Of a stretch of 64,000 bases of DNA, positions 27,348 through 38,100 are shown piece after piece. Each line of letters begins with the position of its first letter. Within the stretch, counting starts at the first letter, position 1. A program made the translations under genes and the position numbers. Source of the stretch: Leucobacter sp. cx-42 (GTDB lineage Bacteria > Actinomycetota > Actinomycetes > Actinomycetales > Microbacteriaceae); contig NZ_JACVMU010000001.1 of assembly GCF_014529985.1 (NCBI RefSeq), positions 310,001-374,000 on the forward strand. Direction: 5' to 3'. A model generated the notes under the pieces. It saw only the letters and a program-made list of their open reading frames with translations. It was not told the DNA's origin and searched no databases.

Positions 27348-28388
27348 ATGGCACTTTCACCAGCGACCGCTCCCGTCGGGCAGGCCTCCCCTGCCCGACG
27401 GGCTTCGGCCGTGTTCGCCCTCACGCTCGCGCTGCTCCTTGCCACCGCTGTGCTCGGTATCGGAGTCGGCTCGCACCCACTCCCAGCGCGCACGGTACTC
27501 ACGGCACTCGTGTCGTATGACCCCGGCAATAGCGAACATCTCATCGTCGTGCAGTCACGGCTGCCGCGTATTCTCCTCGGAATCATCGTCGGTGCCGCGC
27601 TCGGCCTTGCTGGCGCGCTCATGCAATCGGTCACCCGAAACCCGCTCGCTGACCCGGGCATTCTCGGCATTAACGCTGGCGCCGCGCTTTGCGTCGTCAT
27701 CGCGATCAGCGTCTTTGGCGTGAGCGCACCCGCGGGCTACCTCTGGTTTGCGTTCATCGGTGCGGCCCTCGCTGCCGTGGTGGTCTATGCGCTGGGATCC
27801 GCGCGCGGAAGCGCAGCAACCCCGGTACGCATCGCCCTCGCCGGTACCGCAGTGAGCATTGTGATCGGCTCACTCACGCAGGTCGTGATGCTCAGCGACG
27901 AAACCGCGTTCAACTCCTTCAGGTTCTGGGCCATCGGCTCACTCCAGGGACGCGGCTTCGATGTCTTGTTCACCGTGCTGCCGTTCATTCTCGTCGCAGT
28001 GATTTGCGCCATGTTTCTCGCGGCCCCACTCAATGCCATCGCGCTTGGAGATGACGTTGCCGCGTCACTCGGCACCAGCGTCACCGGGGCGCGGATCGCG
28101 GCAGCCATCGCCGTCGTCGTCCTCGCTGGCGCCGCGACGGCTGCTGTTGGCCCCATCGGCTTCATCGGTCTCGGGGCCGCTCACATCGCTCGCTTTGCAA
28201 CGGGCAATGAGCACCGACTTCTGCTTCCACTCGCGACACTCGTTGGCGCGACGTTGCTCGTTGTTGCAGACACGCTTGGCCGTTGGATTGTCGCTCCTGC
28301 GGAGCTGCAGACCGGTATCGCCGCCGCCCTGTTCGGCGGCCCCGTCTTCATCGCACTCGTCCGTTCTCGAAAGGTGTCTGCACTGTGA
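27348..28388 (+). CDS. Ferric-siderophore permease, FepD-like
   Basis: A 346-residue FecCD-family membrane protein. Motifs include RLPRILLGIIVGAALGLAG, MQSVTRNPLADPGILGINAG and the cytoplasmic contact GPIGFIGLGAAHIAR. About ten helices are expected. It pairs with the next permease to form a heterodimeric channel. The gene follows the binding-protein gene closely and its TGA overlaps the GTG of the next gene (GTGA), showing tight translational coupling. Confidence 0.94.
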   Translation: MALSPATAPVGQASPARRASAVFALTLALLLATAVLGIGVGSHPLPARTVLTALVSYDPGNSEHLIVVQSRLPRILLGIIVGAALGLAGALMQSVTRNPLADPGILGINAGAALCVVIAISVFGVSAPAGYLWFAFIGAALAAVVVYALGSARGSAATPVRIALAGTAVSIVIGSLTQVVMLSDETAFNSFRFWAIGSLQGRGFDVLFTVLPFILVAVICAMFLAAPLNAIALGDDVAASLGTSVTGARIAAAIAVVVLAGAATAAVGPIGFIGLGAAHIARFATGNEHRLLLPLATLVGATLLVVADTLGRWIVAPAELQTGIAAALFGGPVFIALVRSRKVSAL

Positions 28389-29431
28389 CTGACCTCACCG
28401 CACTCGCCCCGGTGACGGGAACGTTCCTTCGTCGAAACGGATACTCCGTTCGCATACATCCGCGCACCATGTGGGTGAGCGCCATCGCGATCGCCGTCTT
28501 GCTCCTGCTCATCACCGCAACCCTGGTGATCGGCACCAAGCCGCTCTCTGCGGGCGAACTCGCCACCCTCTTCAGCGGCGATGCCAAGCCATCACTCACT
28601 CGTTCGGTGTTCGGTCGCAGGCTCCCCCGCGTCATCACCGCAGGAGCGGTGGGCGCGCTCCTGGGGATGAGCGGCGCCACCTTCCAATCAATCTCTCGGA
28701 ACGCGCTTGGCTCCCCCGACATCATCGGGTTCACGGCTGGCGCGGCGACCGCAGCAGTGTTCCAGATCGTCGTGCTCCGCGGCGGCCTGTTCGCCACCGC
28801 TGTTGCCTCGATCATTGGCGGCATCTTGACCGCACTCATTGTCTACGCTTTGTCACGTCGCAATGGCACGACCGGCGGCTATCGACTGGTGCTCGTCGGC
28901 ATTGGCGTCGGTGCCGTTGTCAGCGCAATCTCCTCGCTCCTCATCGCCCGCGCTGATGTGAGTGACGCAACCCTTGCCCAACTGTGGGGAGCCGGATCAC
29001 TCATCGGTCGGGGTTGGCCGCACGCCCTCGTCACCGTACTTGCGGTGTGCGTGTGCCTCCCGCTGTTGAGCGTGTGCGCGCGCGGCCTCACCCTCATCGA
29101 GATGGGCGACGAGACGGCCGCCGGCCTGGGGCTCCGTGTCGAACGCACTCGGTTCTTCGCCATGCTCGTTGCGGTCTTGGCTGCCGCTCTCGCCACCGCA
29201 GCCGCGGGCCCAATCGCATTCATCGCGTTTGCTGCCGGCCAGATTGCGCGCCGCCTCACGCGCGCCCCCGGCATCTTCGTCGGCCTCTCAACCTTGATCG
29301 GATCGCTCTTGCTCGTGGCAGCCGATCTCCTCACGCAGAACCTGAACATCGGCATGCGCACCCCCGTCGGCTTGATCACCAGCGTGCTCGGCGGACTCTA
29401 TCTGCTCTGGCTGCTCGCCCGCCGCATCTAA
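28385..29431 (+). CDS. Ferric-siderophore permease, FepG-like
   Basis: A 348-residue FecCD-family permease. A soluble ~35-residue N terminus precedes helix 1 (MWVSAIAIAVLLLLITATLV). Typical segments are RLPRVITAGAVGALLGMSGA, FQSISRNALGSPDIIGFTAG and GPIAFIAFAAGQIARRL. The start is the GTG at 28385 overlapping the previous stop by four bases; an in-frame extension upstream would lie inside fepD-like coding sequence. Having two different permeases distinguishes this importer from the one on the minus strand. Confidence 0.93.
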   Translation: MTDLTALAPVTGTFLRRNGYSVRIHPRTMWVSAIAIAVLLLLITATLVIGTKPLSAGELATLFSGDAKPSLTRSVFGRRLPRVITAGAVGALLGMSGATFQSISRNALGSPDIIGFTAGAATAAVFQIVVLRGGLFATAVASIIGGILTALIVYALSRRNGTTGGYRLVLVGIGVGAVVSAISSLLIARADVSDATLAQLWGAGSLIGRGWPHALVTVLAVCVCLPLLSVCARGLTLIEMGDETAAGLGLRVERTRFFAMLVAVLAAALATAAAGPIAFIAFAAGQIARRLTRAPGIFVGLSTLIGSLLLVAADLLTQNLNIGMRTPVGLITSVLGGLYLLWLLARRI

Positions 29432-29446
29432 TCCAGAAACACTCTC

Positions 29447-30274
29447 ATGATTCCTCTCGATTCCGTCGCGCTCTCTGCCGCATCCCTTTCGCTCGGCTAC
29501 GCCGGCGAGCCAATCATCACCGACCTTGATGTGTCGATTCCCGACCGCAGTTTTACGGTCATCATCGGCCCAAACGGGTGCGGAAAGTCAACGCTGCTAA
29601 AGTCACTCGCTCGCATGATCCGCCCACTCCAAGGTCACGTGTCACTCCACGGTGAAGATATTGCGGCGGTTCGCCCGAAAGCACTCGCTCGCCGCATCGG
29701 CATGCTCACGCAGTCGCCAATGGCGCCCGCCGGACTCACCGTTGGCGATCTTGTCGCGCGTGGTCGGAACCCGCACCAAACGTTGCTCCGCCAGTGGAGC
29801 GTCTCAGACGAGGAAGCGGTTTCGGCCGCGCTCGCCGAGGTCAATATGACCGAGCACGCTCACCGCTTCGTCGATGAGCTCAGTGGTGGTCAACGTCAGC
29901 GCGCCTGGATCGCGATGGCACTCGCCCAACACACCCCGGTGTTGTTGCTCGATGAGCCAACCACCTACCTCGACGTCGCGCATCAGCTCGATGTGCTCGA
30001 TCTCTGCTCACAGTTGCACGCTGGCGGCCGCACCCTGGTCGCCGTATTGCACGATCTCAACCTCGCCGCACGGTATGCCACGCACATTATTGCCATGCGG
30101 GAGGGGCGGATCATTGCCACCGGTGCACCAGCAGAAACGATCACGCCGGAGCTGCTGCACACGGTGTTTGACCTCGAGGCCCGCGTGATTCCAGACCCGG
30201 AAACCGGCAGGCCCCTCGTGATTCCCCGTGACCGACGTGCAAGTGCGCTCGTCACGACCCCAGCGGGCGCCTGA
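29447..30274 (+). CDS. Ferric-siderophore ABC transporter ATPase, FepC-like
   Basis: A 275-residue nucleotide-binding subunit with canonical motifs: Walker A GPNGCGKSTLLKSL (residues ~43-56), signature LSGGQRQRAWIAMAL, Walker B VLLLDEPTTYLDVAHQ and H-loop AVLHDLNLAARYA. The DEPTTYLD form is typical of ferric-siderophore importers. It sits 15 bases after the second permease gene and drives that channel. Confidence 0.95.
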   Translation: MIPLDSVALSAASLSLGYAGEPIITDLDVSIPDRSFTVIIGPNGCGKSTLLKSLARMIRPLQGHVSLHGEDIAAVRPKALARRIGMLTQSPMAPAGLTVGDLVARGRNPHQTLLRQWSVSDEEAVSAALAEVNMTEHAHRFVDELSGGQRQRAWIAMALAQHTPVLLLDEPTTYLDVAHQLDVLDLCSQLHAGGRTLVAVLHDLNLAARYATHIIAMREGRIIATGAPAETITPELLHTVFDLEARVIPDPETGRPLVIPRDRRASALVTTPAGA

Positions 30275-30322
30275 CCCGCGTTTTCTTCCCGTTCGTTTCG
30301 TATTCCAACACAGGAGCATCCA

Positions 30323-31168
30323 ATGAAGTCCACCGCACCGCTGCAGCAGTCAGCCGCAATTCAGTCAGACGATCACAACCGCGGGCTCCAGCTCGATACC
30401 GCAACCGTGCGCGCAATCATCGAGGTGAGCCCACAGCTTGCCCGCGTAGTGCTCGCCGTCCCGAACTTTGACGACGAGCCCCTGTGGCAGCGCCCGAACG
30501 CCGCCCTGCGGTTCTACTTCGACGAGCGCTTCGATTCAGAGACCCGGGTCTACACAGTGCGCTCGTTCAACGTCGAAGATCGCACCGTTGATGTTGACGT
30601 CGTGCGTCACGGCAGCGCGAGCCCGATGATGCGCTGGCTCGACAGCCTCAGCATCGGAGACACCGTCGAGTTTGGCGGCCCGCGCCCGCACTTTGTGTTC
30701 CCCGAGTCGCAGGGTCGTGAGCTCGCGATATTCGCCGACGCGACGTCGCTCCCTGCGCTCTATGCCATCCTTGCTGCTGCGGCAGAGGACACGGAGAGCG
30801 AGCCGCTGCGTGGACGCGGGTGGGTCGCCACCGACGACGAAGTAGCCTTCGCTGAGCTGCCCAGTATTCCGGGCATCACTCTGACGCGGATCGCACCAGG
30901 TCGTGGGTTTGACGCTCACGTTGCGAGCATTCCGGCGACCACAGAAGTTGCCGTGTGGGCTGCGGGCGAGCGCGACGAGATGAAGGCCATTCGCTCGCAT
31001 TTCAGGAAGGAACGCGGGCTCGCAAAGGGCGACGTCGCAGTCTTCGGCTACTGGAAGCGCGGGACAACAAACACCCAGATCGACGAGTTCCGTCTCGCCG
31101 CCTACGAACAGACGCTCGCTGCTGGCGGCAGCGTCGGCGATCTCGACGACCTCGCGCTCGCAATCTAA
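30323..31168 (+). CDS. Siderophore-interacting protein (FAD-linked ferric reductase)
   Basis: A 281-residue member of the SIP/ViuB family, cytoplasmic flavoproteins that reduce imported ferric siderophores so that iron is released. The FAD-binding core is seen in RVYTVRSFNVEDRTVDVDVV and VEFGGPRPHF, and the C-terminal NAD(P)H-facing lobe in VWAAGERDEMKAIRSHFRKE and GYWKRGTTNTQ. It is the last gene of the plus-strand iron operon, 48 bases after the ATPase, matching the order import then reduction. Its 3' end overlaps the convergent DUF4287 gene by four bases. Confidence 0.94.
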   Translation: MKSTAPLQQSAAIQSDDHNRGLQLDTATVRAIIEVSPQLARVVLAVPNFDDEPLWQRPNAALRFYFDERFDSETRVYTVRSFNVEDRTVDVDVVRHGSASPMMRWLDSLSIGDTVEFGGPRPHFVFPESQGRELAIFADATSLPALYAILAAAAEDTESEPLRGRGWVATDDEVAFAELPSIPGITLTRIAPGRGFDAHVASIPATTEVAVWAAGERDEMKAIRSHFRKERGLAKGDVAVFGYWKRGTTNTQIDEFRLAAYEQTLAAGGSVGDLDDLALAI

Positions 31169-31413
31169 ACGTTCCCGCCAGCACCACCGTGTTCTGCGCG
31201 GAACACGTGCACCACGGCGTTTGCGTGCCCGTGCCCCATACCCGCTGCTTTCAACGCAGCAACCTGCGCCATGTGCTTCTCTCCGGTATGGGGCGCGAGC
31301 AACGCGAACCACTCAGACATCGGCTTCCCATATTTGGCCTCGATAAATGGGAAGTAGGACTTCGGTCCCTTCGTCGTCAGCTCGGCCCCTGCAGGCTGCT
31401 CAGCCACTGCCAT
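31165..31413 (-). CDS. Small DUF4287-like protein
   Basis: An 82-residue protein with the recognisable pattern GPKSYFPFIEAKYGKPMSEW followed by LAPHTGEKHMAQVAALKAAGMGHGHANA (two short pieces of one motif), typical of DUF4287 proteins of unknown function. The start ATG at 31413 has GGAGG six bases upstream and lies two bases after the stop of the VOC-family gene, so the two are co-transcribed. Confidence 0.82.
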   Translation of the reverse strand: MAVAEQPAGAELTTKGPKSYFPFIEAKYGKPMSEWFALLAPHTGEKHMAQVAALKAAGMGHGHANAVVHVFRAEHGGAGGNV

Positions 31414-31415
31414 CG

Positions 31416-31838
31416 CTAGGCCTCCTCGCACGAGAACGACCACATCACGCCGTAGCGGTCAAACACCTGGCCGTACCAGTCGCCCCACGGCGCTTTCTCG
31501 AAGGGCATACCAGCCTCGCCGCCGCCCTCGAGGAGCCCTGCGATGAGCGCCCGCGCTTCGTCGGGCGTATCAGTCGTATAGAGCATTGAGTACGCAGTGC
31601 CGCGTACCGGATACTCCGTGCCCGGATCCATTGAGTCGCCCCCGGCGATCACCCCGCCGGGCAGCGTCAGAGTCGCGTGCGCGACCGCGTCTGCCGGCGG
31701 CTCGAACGGCATGCCTTGCAGTTGCATGTCGCCGTAGCGAATGATGTTCAGCTCTCCGCCGAAGACTTCGTGCCAGTGTTGCATCGCCTCGCCGGTCACA
31801 CCATCGAGCGAAATATAGGTTGCAATTGAGTGCGCCAT
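31416..31838 (-). CDS. VOC-superfamily protein, PhnB/glyoxalase-like
   Basis: A 140-residue vicinal-oxygen-chelate fold protein similar to PhnB/YjdN: YISLDGVTGEAMQHWHEVFGG at the start, a central HATLTLPGGVIAGGDS and a C-terminal APWGDWYGQVFDRYGVMWSF. Such proteins are usually dimers with possible metal sites; a specific reaction cannot be named. The start is the ATG at 31838, with GGGAGAC upstream, rather than the 26-residue longer frame. Confidence 0.87.
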   Translation of the reverse strand: MAHSIATYISLDGVTGEAMQHWHEVFGGELNIIRYGDMQLQGMPFEPPADAVAHATLTLPGGVIAGGDSMDPGTEYPVRGTAYSMLYTTDTPDEARALIAGLLEGGGEAGMPFEKAPWGDWYGQVFDRYGVMWSFSCEEA

Positions 31839-31954
31839 GACGTCTCCCTTGACGTTGTTTAGGTGGCTGCGCTGAGCCGTGTGCAGATCAGTATGCAGCA
31901 CAAAGCTGCGAGACACACAGCATTTGTGTCAAAACTCGTGGCGGCTCCGTCCAG

Positions 31955-32052
31955 GCGAAACCCGCATAACGAGGCCTTGTTGCCGAGATCGATGGTTTCT
32001 TGCGCAAGAAAGGGGCCGTTTCGAGAGAAACGGCCCCTTTCGCGGGGTTTGC
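31955..32052 (-). repeat. Cloverleaf intergenic repeat, copy A (also terminator of the giant gene)
   Basis: In minus orientation this copy aligns with the other three. The ends GCGAAACCCGC and GCGGGGTTTGC form an imperfect terminal stem. TTTCTTGCGCAAGAAA (31996-32011) is a perfect 16-bp palindrome. AAAGGGGCCGTTTC / GAAACGGCCCCTTT (32009-32040, loop GAGA) is a perfect 14-bp hairpin, 64 bases past the stop of the giant surface-protein gene and probably its terminator. The third hairpin is degenerate in this copy. Confidence 0.75.
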
Positions 32053-32054
32053 AC

Positions 32055-32086
32055 CAGTGTGGAGTTAGCGCAGTGTGGAGTTAGCG
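32055..32086. repeat. Tandem 16-bp repeat
   Basis: CAGTGTGGAGTTAGCG occurs twice in direct tandem (32055-32070 and 32071-32086), with a partial third unit CAGTGCGG. It lies just past the 3' end of the giant gene. Confidence 0.85.
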
Positions 32087-32103
32087 CAGTGCGGTGCTGA
32101 GCG

Positions 32104-35100
32104 CTAGCGCGCGGCGTGCCGCGGGCGCTTACGACGCGTCCACAGGACGAGCGCGCCACCGCCAAGCAGCACGATCGCAGCGGCTGCTCCCCAGAACACG
32201 AGTGGTCCACCACCCGTGTTCACGAGGCCGCCGATTCCTTCTGGCTCACTCGGCGTGACCACCGGCACAAACGCGAACGGGAAGTCGAGCGACAGGTCAT
32301 CAGTTACCTCGCGCACGAGGATCCGTCCGTCCTCCCCAACGGTCACAATCTGCGCCGTAAGGGTCACGACCTTCTCACCGTCGAAGCTCGCCGTGACGTC
32401 CGCGCCCTGGCTGAGTGCGTACCCAGCAGGAACCGTGGTCGTCACCCGGTACTCGCGCGGCAGGAGATAGCCCGCGGAGATCTCCGCGTAGTCGGTCGGT
32501 GAAACGACGAACTCGTATGAGCCGTCGACCCCGCTGACCCGCGTGGAGTTTCCGTTGCGATCCTCAACGACGACCCATTCTTCGTCAATGCGTTCCCAGA
32601 GCGTCAGCTCCTGATCCGCCATCATCCCCTCGGAGGCCTGACGCGCACCGTCCTGGTTTGCGTCATTCCAGACCACGCCGCCGATGATGGCGAGGTGCGC
32701 GTTGGTGACCAGGCCGATGTCCTTCGACAGGTCGTCGCGCACGGTGTTCGCCACGATCGCGCCAGCGGCGTCATCGGTGTCGACGATGCTGAAGGCGTCG
32801 GTGAATCCGCGGTGAAGCGATCCGCCCTCTGCGCCGTCCATGGCCTCGTCGAACGCGATGTCACTGTCGAGCGCGCGGTCGTCGCCGACGTGTACCGGCG
32901 ACCATTCCTGGTAACCGAGTCGGTTGGTGCTGACTCGGTATTCGCGCGGCTGCAGGAAACGCGGATCGGCCTCGTCGTACACCGTGGGGCTCACAGTGAA
33001 GCGGTACCGGCCGTCGGTGCCTACGGTGACGTTCATGACACCGTTGCGATCGGTCGCGTGGGCCCACTCGCCGTCAACACGCTCCCACAGCGTGACGGTG
33101 TTGCCGCCCTGGTCGGTGTCGCCGGCGTCCTGAACGCCGTCGGCGTTCGCATCGTTCCACACGCGACCACCAATGGTGATTGCGGGCTCGATGAGACCGA
33201 GATCGACGTCCTCGTGGGTGATGGCTTCGCGGGTATCGACCGGCAACAGGTGTCCCTCTGCGAGCTCGCCGAGCACGTAGACATCAGACACCGCGGTAGC
33301 GGTTGCTGCGCCCTCACGCGCGGTCTCGGCGAAGTCGCTGTCGATCGCATCAGCGTTGTCTCCGGTACCAGCGTTCTGCGCCGTCAGCTGCAGCCACAGC
33401 GGAATCTCCGTGATGACCACCCGGTACTGGTTGAGCACACCACGATCCTCATGGTGGATCGCGAGCCCCTCGAACCGGTACGCGTTCACGCCGTGCTGCG
33501 AGGTCACGTCGGTCCAGGTTTCCCCGTCAACGCTCACCTGCAGGGTTGCGGTGTATCGCTCGGTGGCCCGATCATCGCCGTTCTTCGCGCCGTCAGCGTC
33601 AGCATCGATGAATACCTCGCCAGCGATCACGCCGGTGGCGTGCGCCATGAGGCCCAGATCGACCGAGCTGGTGTCGACCGCGAGTGCCGATCCGCCCTCC
33701 ATGTCCAGCAACGAAATGAGGTTCGCGCCGACGGCTCCCTCGTGCATCGTGCCGTTCAGGAAGAAGTCGGAGTCGGCCTCAGCGTCGTTGCCCGCCTGGG
33801 TGGGCGCGAAGGTGAAGCCGCGGGTGAGCTCACGCACGACGACCTGGTACCGGTATTCGATCGGGTCAGTGTCTTCGCCGCTGAACGCGGGAACGTCGGC
33901 GAAGTAGTAGTACCCGTCTGCGCCCGACACCGTGGTGCGGGTGAAGCCGTCCTGCTTGACCCACTCGCCGCCTGCGCGAACGTACTGCTCAAGCTCGAGC
34001 TGCTGGCCGGCGATGCCTGGCTCGTTAGCGTCCTGGATACCGTCGCGGTTGAGATCGTTCCAGACCCGGTTGCCGATGACGGCGGTGTCCTGACGCTCGG
34101 TGAAACCAACGTTGATCGCGTTGATCGCCGCGAAGTCAGCACCGAACAGACGCTCCAGGTTGAAGCTGAACGGATTCGTCACCACCTGGCGTGCGCCGGA
34201 CTCACTCTTGCGGAGGAAACCGTCGTTGTCGTCCGTCTGAGCGAGCGGATCGTGCGTCAACAGAATCGGAGTCACCGGCATCTCGACGTCATACGTACCG
34301 CCGGGATGCGTCGCCTGAATCGTGTAGTTCCCCCCACGCGGCAGTGCCGAGAAGAGGTAGCTCCCGTCGGCCGCCGACACGGTTTCCAGCGCGTCACCGC
34401 GTGCGTCACGCACGGGCTTGCCCGTACCGTCCTTGAGCGCAACGCGGTAGCCCGCGAGGCCCTGCTCGCCGGCATCGCGCACACCGTTTCGGTTCGCGTC
34501 GTTCCAGATGACACCACCGAAGTCGGCAAGCTGCCCAACACCGAGGTCGAAGCCCATACGAATCTTGTCGACGGTCTCGGTGGTGATCTCCTGCGCTGAG
34601 GTGATCGCGACGAGCGCTTCCGTGGCGTTGGCCGCCGGAATGTTCGCTGCGAAGCCGGGCTCGTAGACCGTCACGCCTGCGCCAGAGATGAGTTCCTGTG
34701 TCGTGACCGAGAACCGGTCGTAGGCCGCAGGGAATGCAAACATCACGCGGTAGCTGCCAGGCGTGATGTTCGAGAACACGTAGTAGCCAGCGTTGCCGTG
34801 AATATCGGAGCGCGTGGTCGTCACGAGCGGACCGTCAGACGGGGTCGTCTGACCGAGATCATCCGTGATGACCTTGCCAGTTTCGTCGTTCACAACAGTC
34901 CACTCGCCCCCCTGCTTCGCAACGGAGTTGCCCGCGTAATCCACGAGACGTCCGTTTGGCGAGAGCAACGTGACCTGCACCCCGTTGATGCCGGGATCGT
35001 CAACCGTGCCATCGAAGTTGATGTCCTTCGAAGGCTGCAGCAGTTCGCGACCGTTGTCATCAGTGATGATCGTGCCCTCGTCCTGCTTCGCGTTGTAGTT

Positions 35101-38100
35101 CGCGTCATGCCAGACGTAATTACCGATCGACACGGAGGTCTTGCGCTCGGTCACGTAGGTGCCAGCCTTGTTCGATTCCTGGGGCTTGAAGCCAGTCTTG
35201 CGCTGGGTACCAACGAAGGAGTTCCACTGGCCGACGTCTGCAGGCTTCGCCTCGGGCTGCCATGTCTCGATGTACGCCGGAGCGTTCAGCGGCGAGCGCA
35301 TGTCATAGCTGAGCTTGAGCTTGCTCTGGCCCGGCAGCGATGCGTCCTTGGTGTTGAACAGGGTGAGGAGCGTCTGCGCCTCGCCAAGCAACGCGGGATC
35401 AGCGGCAACCGCTGCCGTGAACTGTGCGAGCGTCACAAAGTGCGCGTCACGCACCGCCGAAGCAGTGCCGGGTACACCGAGTGAATCGTAGAACGCTTCA
35501 GTGCCGACCGTCGTGCTCTCGAGCATGTCAGCGGCAACGACTTTGCCGCCCTGCATCTTGAATGGACCAACGTAAACGGTGTACTCGGAGGCCGGGTACA
35601 CACCGCCGCCGTCGCCCTCGCGGCGCAGCGTAATGCTGGTGAGGTCGAGCTCAGAGGAACCCATCGACTCGCGCGAGGTCGCCGCGTTCATGATCGAGGT
35701 GTCCCCCGCGAACGGCAGCACGTCGTACATGATCGGGTACGGGTACGCGGTGGATCCGCCCGGTTCCTTGGTGTTATCCATTGCAAGCTCGTAGGTGAGC
35801 GTGCCGCCCTCACGCACGGGAGTGCTCTGCGGCCAGACCGTTCCCGCGCGGTTGAGATCTGAGTAGGCAACCTTGCGCTTGCCAAAGTTGTCGTACGTTT
35901 CGTACTCGAACAGCACGCGCTCGGCGAAGACCAGGCGCTCGTTGAAGAGCTTGTTCGCGTCGAGGTCGTAGCGGTCAGTCATGTAGCCCAGGCGGTTGCC
36001 GCTGTTCTGTGCAGAGTTCAACGGCTGCACGAGACCGGTGCTGTTCGTGACGTAGACCTTCGACTTCAGGTCGTCAGACTTCGCACCGGGAGTGTAGGCG
36101 TCGATCTTGCCGATGAAATCGACCACGACCTTGTCGCCGGGGAAGACGGTGCCGTCGAACCACACGGTCACGACGTTGCGGTCCATACCGGGCCAGGAGC
36201 CCGTGTGGATCTTTGTGTGCTTGATGTGCGAATCAGCACTCGCCTCGGTGCCGTCTGCGCGAACGAGCTTCCACGTCCACAGGTACGCATCGTTGTCGGT
36301 GAGGCCGTACCGCGAGCGGTGATCATCGCTCAGCGGATGCGAAGCGGTGATCTGATCGTTGGGCACATAGGTGAAGTTGTCGCCGACCGTCATGACCGAC
36401 GGCAGCTCGAACGACACCGTTGGATTGATGAGGGTGTCTTCAGCGTAGGTGTTGCCCTCGGTGTCGGGATTCCACATCGACTCGTCGGCGTTCACGACCT
36501 CACCACGGAACTTCAGGTGCGGCGAGACATCCGGCTTAATCGCGGTGTTCTCAGACCAGCCGTAGCGTTCCTCGGTCGGCTTCGTTGAATCCGACCGGTA
36601 GTAGGTAGCGTCGTGATAGACGTTGACTACGGGGCGCGAAGGCGTCAGGTATGCCCGTGCTTCGCTGTTGTCGAGCTGCAGACGAGCATTGGCTACGTAG
36701 TTGCCCCACATCTGCACGGTGTCGTAAATGAAGATCGTTGCCTTGCGCTCTGAAGCAGCGCGCAGACCGATCCGCATCGCGTTGTCAGTCACGCTCGCCG
36801 GGTACTCAGTGATGCTCTGATTCTCGGGATCGGTCTCGGTGACTTCCTGGCTGCCGTCGGTGTCGGGATCCGCATCGATGGCGAGCCTGGTGCCCTTCGG
36901 CACGAGGAAATCAGGGTCGAGGGAACGCACAATCACGCGGATTTTGCGCTTCCCCAGCCGGTCGGCCGTTGGCACCTTAAATTCAGTATTGACGCGGATC
37001 GAGCTCGTGCCGAGCGACTTCCACGTACCAGCTTCGTACCCGGTCTCGGCGAGCTCGTTCGAGACCAATACCTCGGTCTCGAAGACATCGTCGACGCTCT
37101 TGCCAGCTTCTGCAAGGAGTGCGGTGGTTTCCGTAGGAATCTCCCACATGCCCGTCGAGACGTAGAGCAACGTGTTGTTCACGGGTTCGGTGCTCAGCGA
37201 GTTCGTCGGATCGTTCGACTCGTTCGTCGGCAGGGTGTGCTCAAACGCGAACTCCTTAAGGCCAGAGCCCGTATTCTTCGCGTGCGTCACGATGTATTCG
37301 ATCGTGTCAGACGAGTTGAAGTACGGGTCACCCGTACGCCCGTTCGAGTACTCGAGGCGGGGACGCGTCGTGTTCACACGCACCTCACCGCGCGGCTTGA
37401 CGATCTCAATGCGCGCGGGGTTGTGCGCGAACGTCGTCGCCAGCTCGCCGTCGTTGTCGTAATCGACGAGGCCTTCGTTTTCAGCGACGCGCGTCTCGTA
37501 GGTCATCGCAGCTGCGTTCTGGACGATGAAATCGTCCTCACGCTGGTCACCAGCGATGAGCGAGGTGTCATCGGTGATGAGTGAGACGTACGAGTCGATC
37601 TTGAGTGCATCACCGTGCCAGGTCGGCTCCTCATTCGGAGTCGTGTCCTCGTAGCCGTCAACCAGCCGCAGCTTGTGTCGCACGGTGATCGAGGCGCCCG
37701 ATGCGAGCTTGCCGCTCGTCCCAATCGCGTTCGGCGGTGTCGTCACGCGCCACTGGATGAGCTGACGGTCGTTGTTCCCAGCTGCAGCACGTTCGTCTGA
37801 GGTGAGCATCTTGACCGCGTAGCCAAGCTTCTCGTACTCCGCGGGAGCGAGCACCTTGCCATCGACGACGAGCATGGGGTCGCCGATCCGCTCAGCGAAG
37901 GCCGAAACGTACGCGCTCAGCACGAAGCGAGAATTGTGCACATCGCCAGAACCGGTGATCATCTCGTACGGGTTCTCACTCGTCGCGGCACGGTTCGTGA
38001 TCTCCTGCGAGAGCCAGAAGTCGCCTGCTGCGTCGACGAGTTGAGTCTCGACGAACTCGCCGTCCTTCGTGAGCCCAGTCTTCGTGTTGTTCACGATCGT

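Noticed and set aside
32695..34599. Long plus-strand frame opposite the giant surface-protein gene
   Set aside because: It mirrors the repeated SdrD-B-like coding sequence, has no recognisable motif, and similar frames appear opposite other parts of the same gene.
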